Assembly (NCBI GenBank): GCA_028284025.1
Contig: JANQSM010000072.1
Coordinates: 1-15,735 of the forward strand
Direction of reading: 5' to 3'
DNA from: Alphaproteobacteria bacterium
GTDB taxonomy: Bacteria > Pseudomonadota > Alphaproteobacteria > JANQSM01
Length of the DNA stretch: 15,735 nt
Within the stretch, counting starts at the first letter, position 1. Each line of letters begins with the position of its first letter. Positions 15,314-15,735 of this stretch are shown here, piece after piece. The notes below the pieces were generated by a model, which was given only the letters and a program-made list of their open reading frames with translations, was not told the DNA's origin and did not search any database. Made by a program: the position numbers and the translations under genes.

Positions 15314-15735
15314 ATGCAAGATTTCACGATACAATCACAAAAAGGCTTAAGAGAATACATCGCCTGTCTGGGCATTTTCTTAAGCGGATTGGCCACCTGG
15401 CCATTAGCGCACCGCGGTTTTTACCGATTGGCCCGGCTGTTTGGTAAGCTTGGACATAAAAATTCCTTATATATTAAAAGAATGGCACCGGACCAGAAGT
15501 TTGCTTTTTATCTGGCTGACCCGTACTGGAATCGCCTGGTATACCCGGGCTTTCGATATGAAGAGGAAATTGCCGTTGTTTTGAAAGAATTTAAAGACCT
15601 GCCGTATGTCTTTCTGGATTTAGGGGCCAATTTCGGATACTGGAGCGTTAAGGCTTCCTCCGAAGAGTACGGTCGCAAAAATGTATTGGCAGTGGAAGCA
15701 ACTTCGGGAAATTTTGCAGTGCTCCAGCACAATTC
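15314..15735 (+). CDS. FkbM-family methyltransferase (partial, C-terminus beyond window)
   Basis: A SAM-dependent methyltransferase of the FkbM type, commonly O-methylating sugars of surface glycans. The open frame from ATG 15314 gives 140 residues before the window ends. Residues 1-60 are hydrophobic and basic, with a likely membrane-associated helix at 15-33. The domain then begins: DPYWNRLVYPGFRYEEEI at 69-86 is a typical lead-in, VFLDLGANFGYWSV at 99-112 is motif I and AVEAT at 126-130 carries the acidic end of strand 2. The rest of the domain is off the edge. The ribosome site is weak (TAAG, 4 nt upstream). It closely follows the preceding methyltransferase and is probably co-transcribed with it. 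Confidence 0.88.
   Translation, partial: MQDFTIQSQKGLREYIACLGIFLSGLATWPLAHRGFYRLARLFGKLGHKNSLYIKRMAPDQKFAFYLADPYWNRLVYPGFRYEEEIAVVLKEFKDLPYVFLDLGANFGYWSVKASSEEYGRKNVLAVEATSGNFAVLQHN

Overview
This is a chromosomal stretch from a Gram-negative bacterium. It encodes type II secretion pseudopilus genes, periplasmic (signal-peptide) proteins and nucleotide-sugar/glycan enzymes. Base composition is moderately AT-rich by eye (not computed). Lineage is a guess: the class I ribonucleotide reductase alpha chain without an ATP-cone and with a CLAC-type tail, plus a TTAA-N7-TTAA (CtrA-like) motif, fit Alphaproteobacteria or a neighbouring Pseudomonadota group. No rRNA, tRNA, CRISPR array, transposase or integrase was seen.

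Left part (1-4081, all minus strand). The order of transcription is nrdA, a strong terminator hairpin, then gspH-gspG-gspE. The three gsp genes overlap each other by 23-29 bp, and gspE runs off the left edge just after its Walker A motif. A 595-bp region without a convincing gene (4082-4676) separates nrdA from a plus-strand orphan. It holds an inverted repeat and a block with 12-bp periodicity.

Middle part (4677-10980, mixed strands). An unrecognised 273-aa cytoplasmic protein is followed by a bidirectional terminator shared with a convergent secreted fasciclin-domain protein. Next come a family 2 glycosyltransferase divergent from a TviB-type UDP-HexNAc 6-dehydrogenase, both fitting surface-polysaccharide synthesis. 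The dehydrogenase converges, stop codon to stop codon, on trhO (tRNA uridine hydroxylase). trhO is divergent from a caffeoyl-CoA-type O-methyltransferase, which is followed by a small four-helix membrane protein and a terminator. A small secreted protein of unknown function lies on the minus strand.

Right part (11163-15735, plus strand). A PstS-like periplasmic binding protein overlaps a hybrid sensor kinase whose periplasmic part looks helical. No transporter genes accompany them, so they read as a two-protein sensory unit. Then come a single-pass membrane protein of unknown function, a class I SAM methyltransferase and a truncated FkbM-type methyltransferase, a possible glycan- or lipid-modifying group.

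The items most worth a second look are the binding-protein/kinase pair with its CtrA-like upstream site, the terminator that abuts the gspH start codon, the 12-bp periodic block before the orphan gene, and the membrane-protein/methyltransferase group at the right edge.
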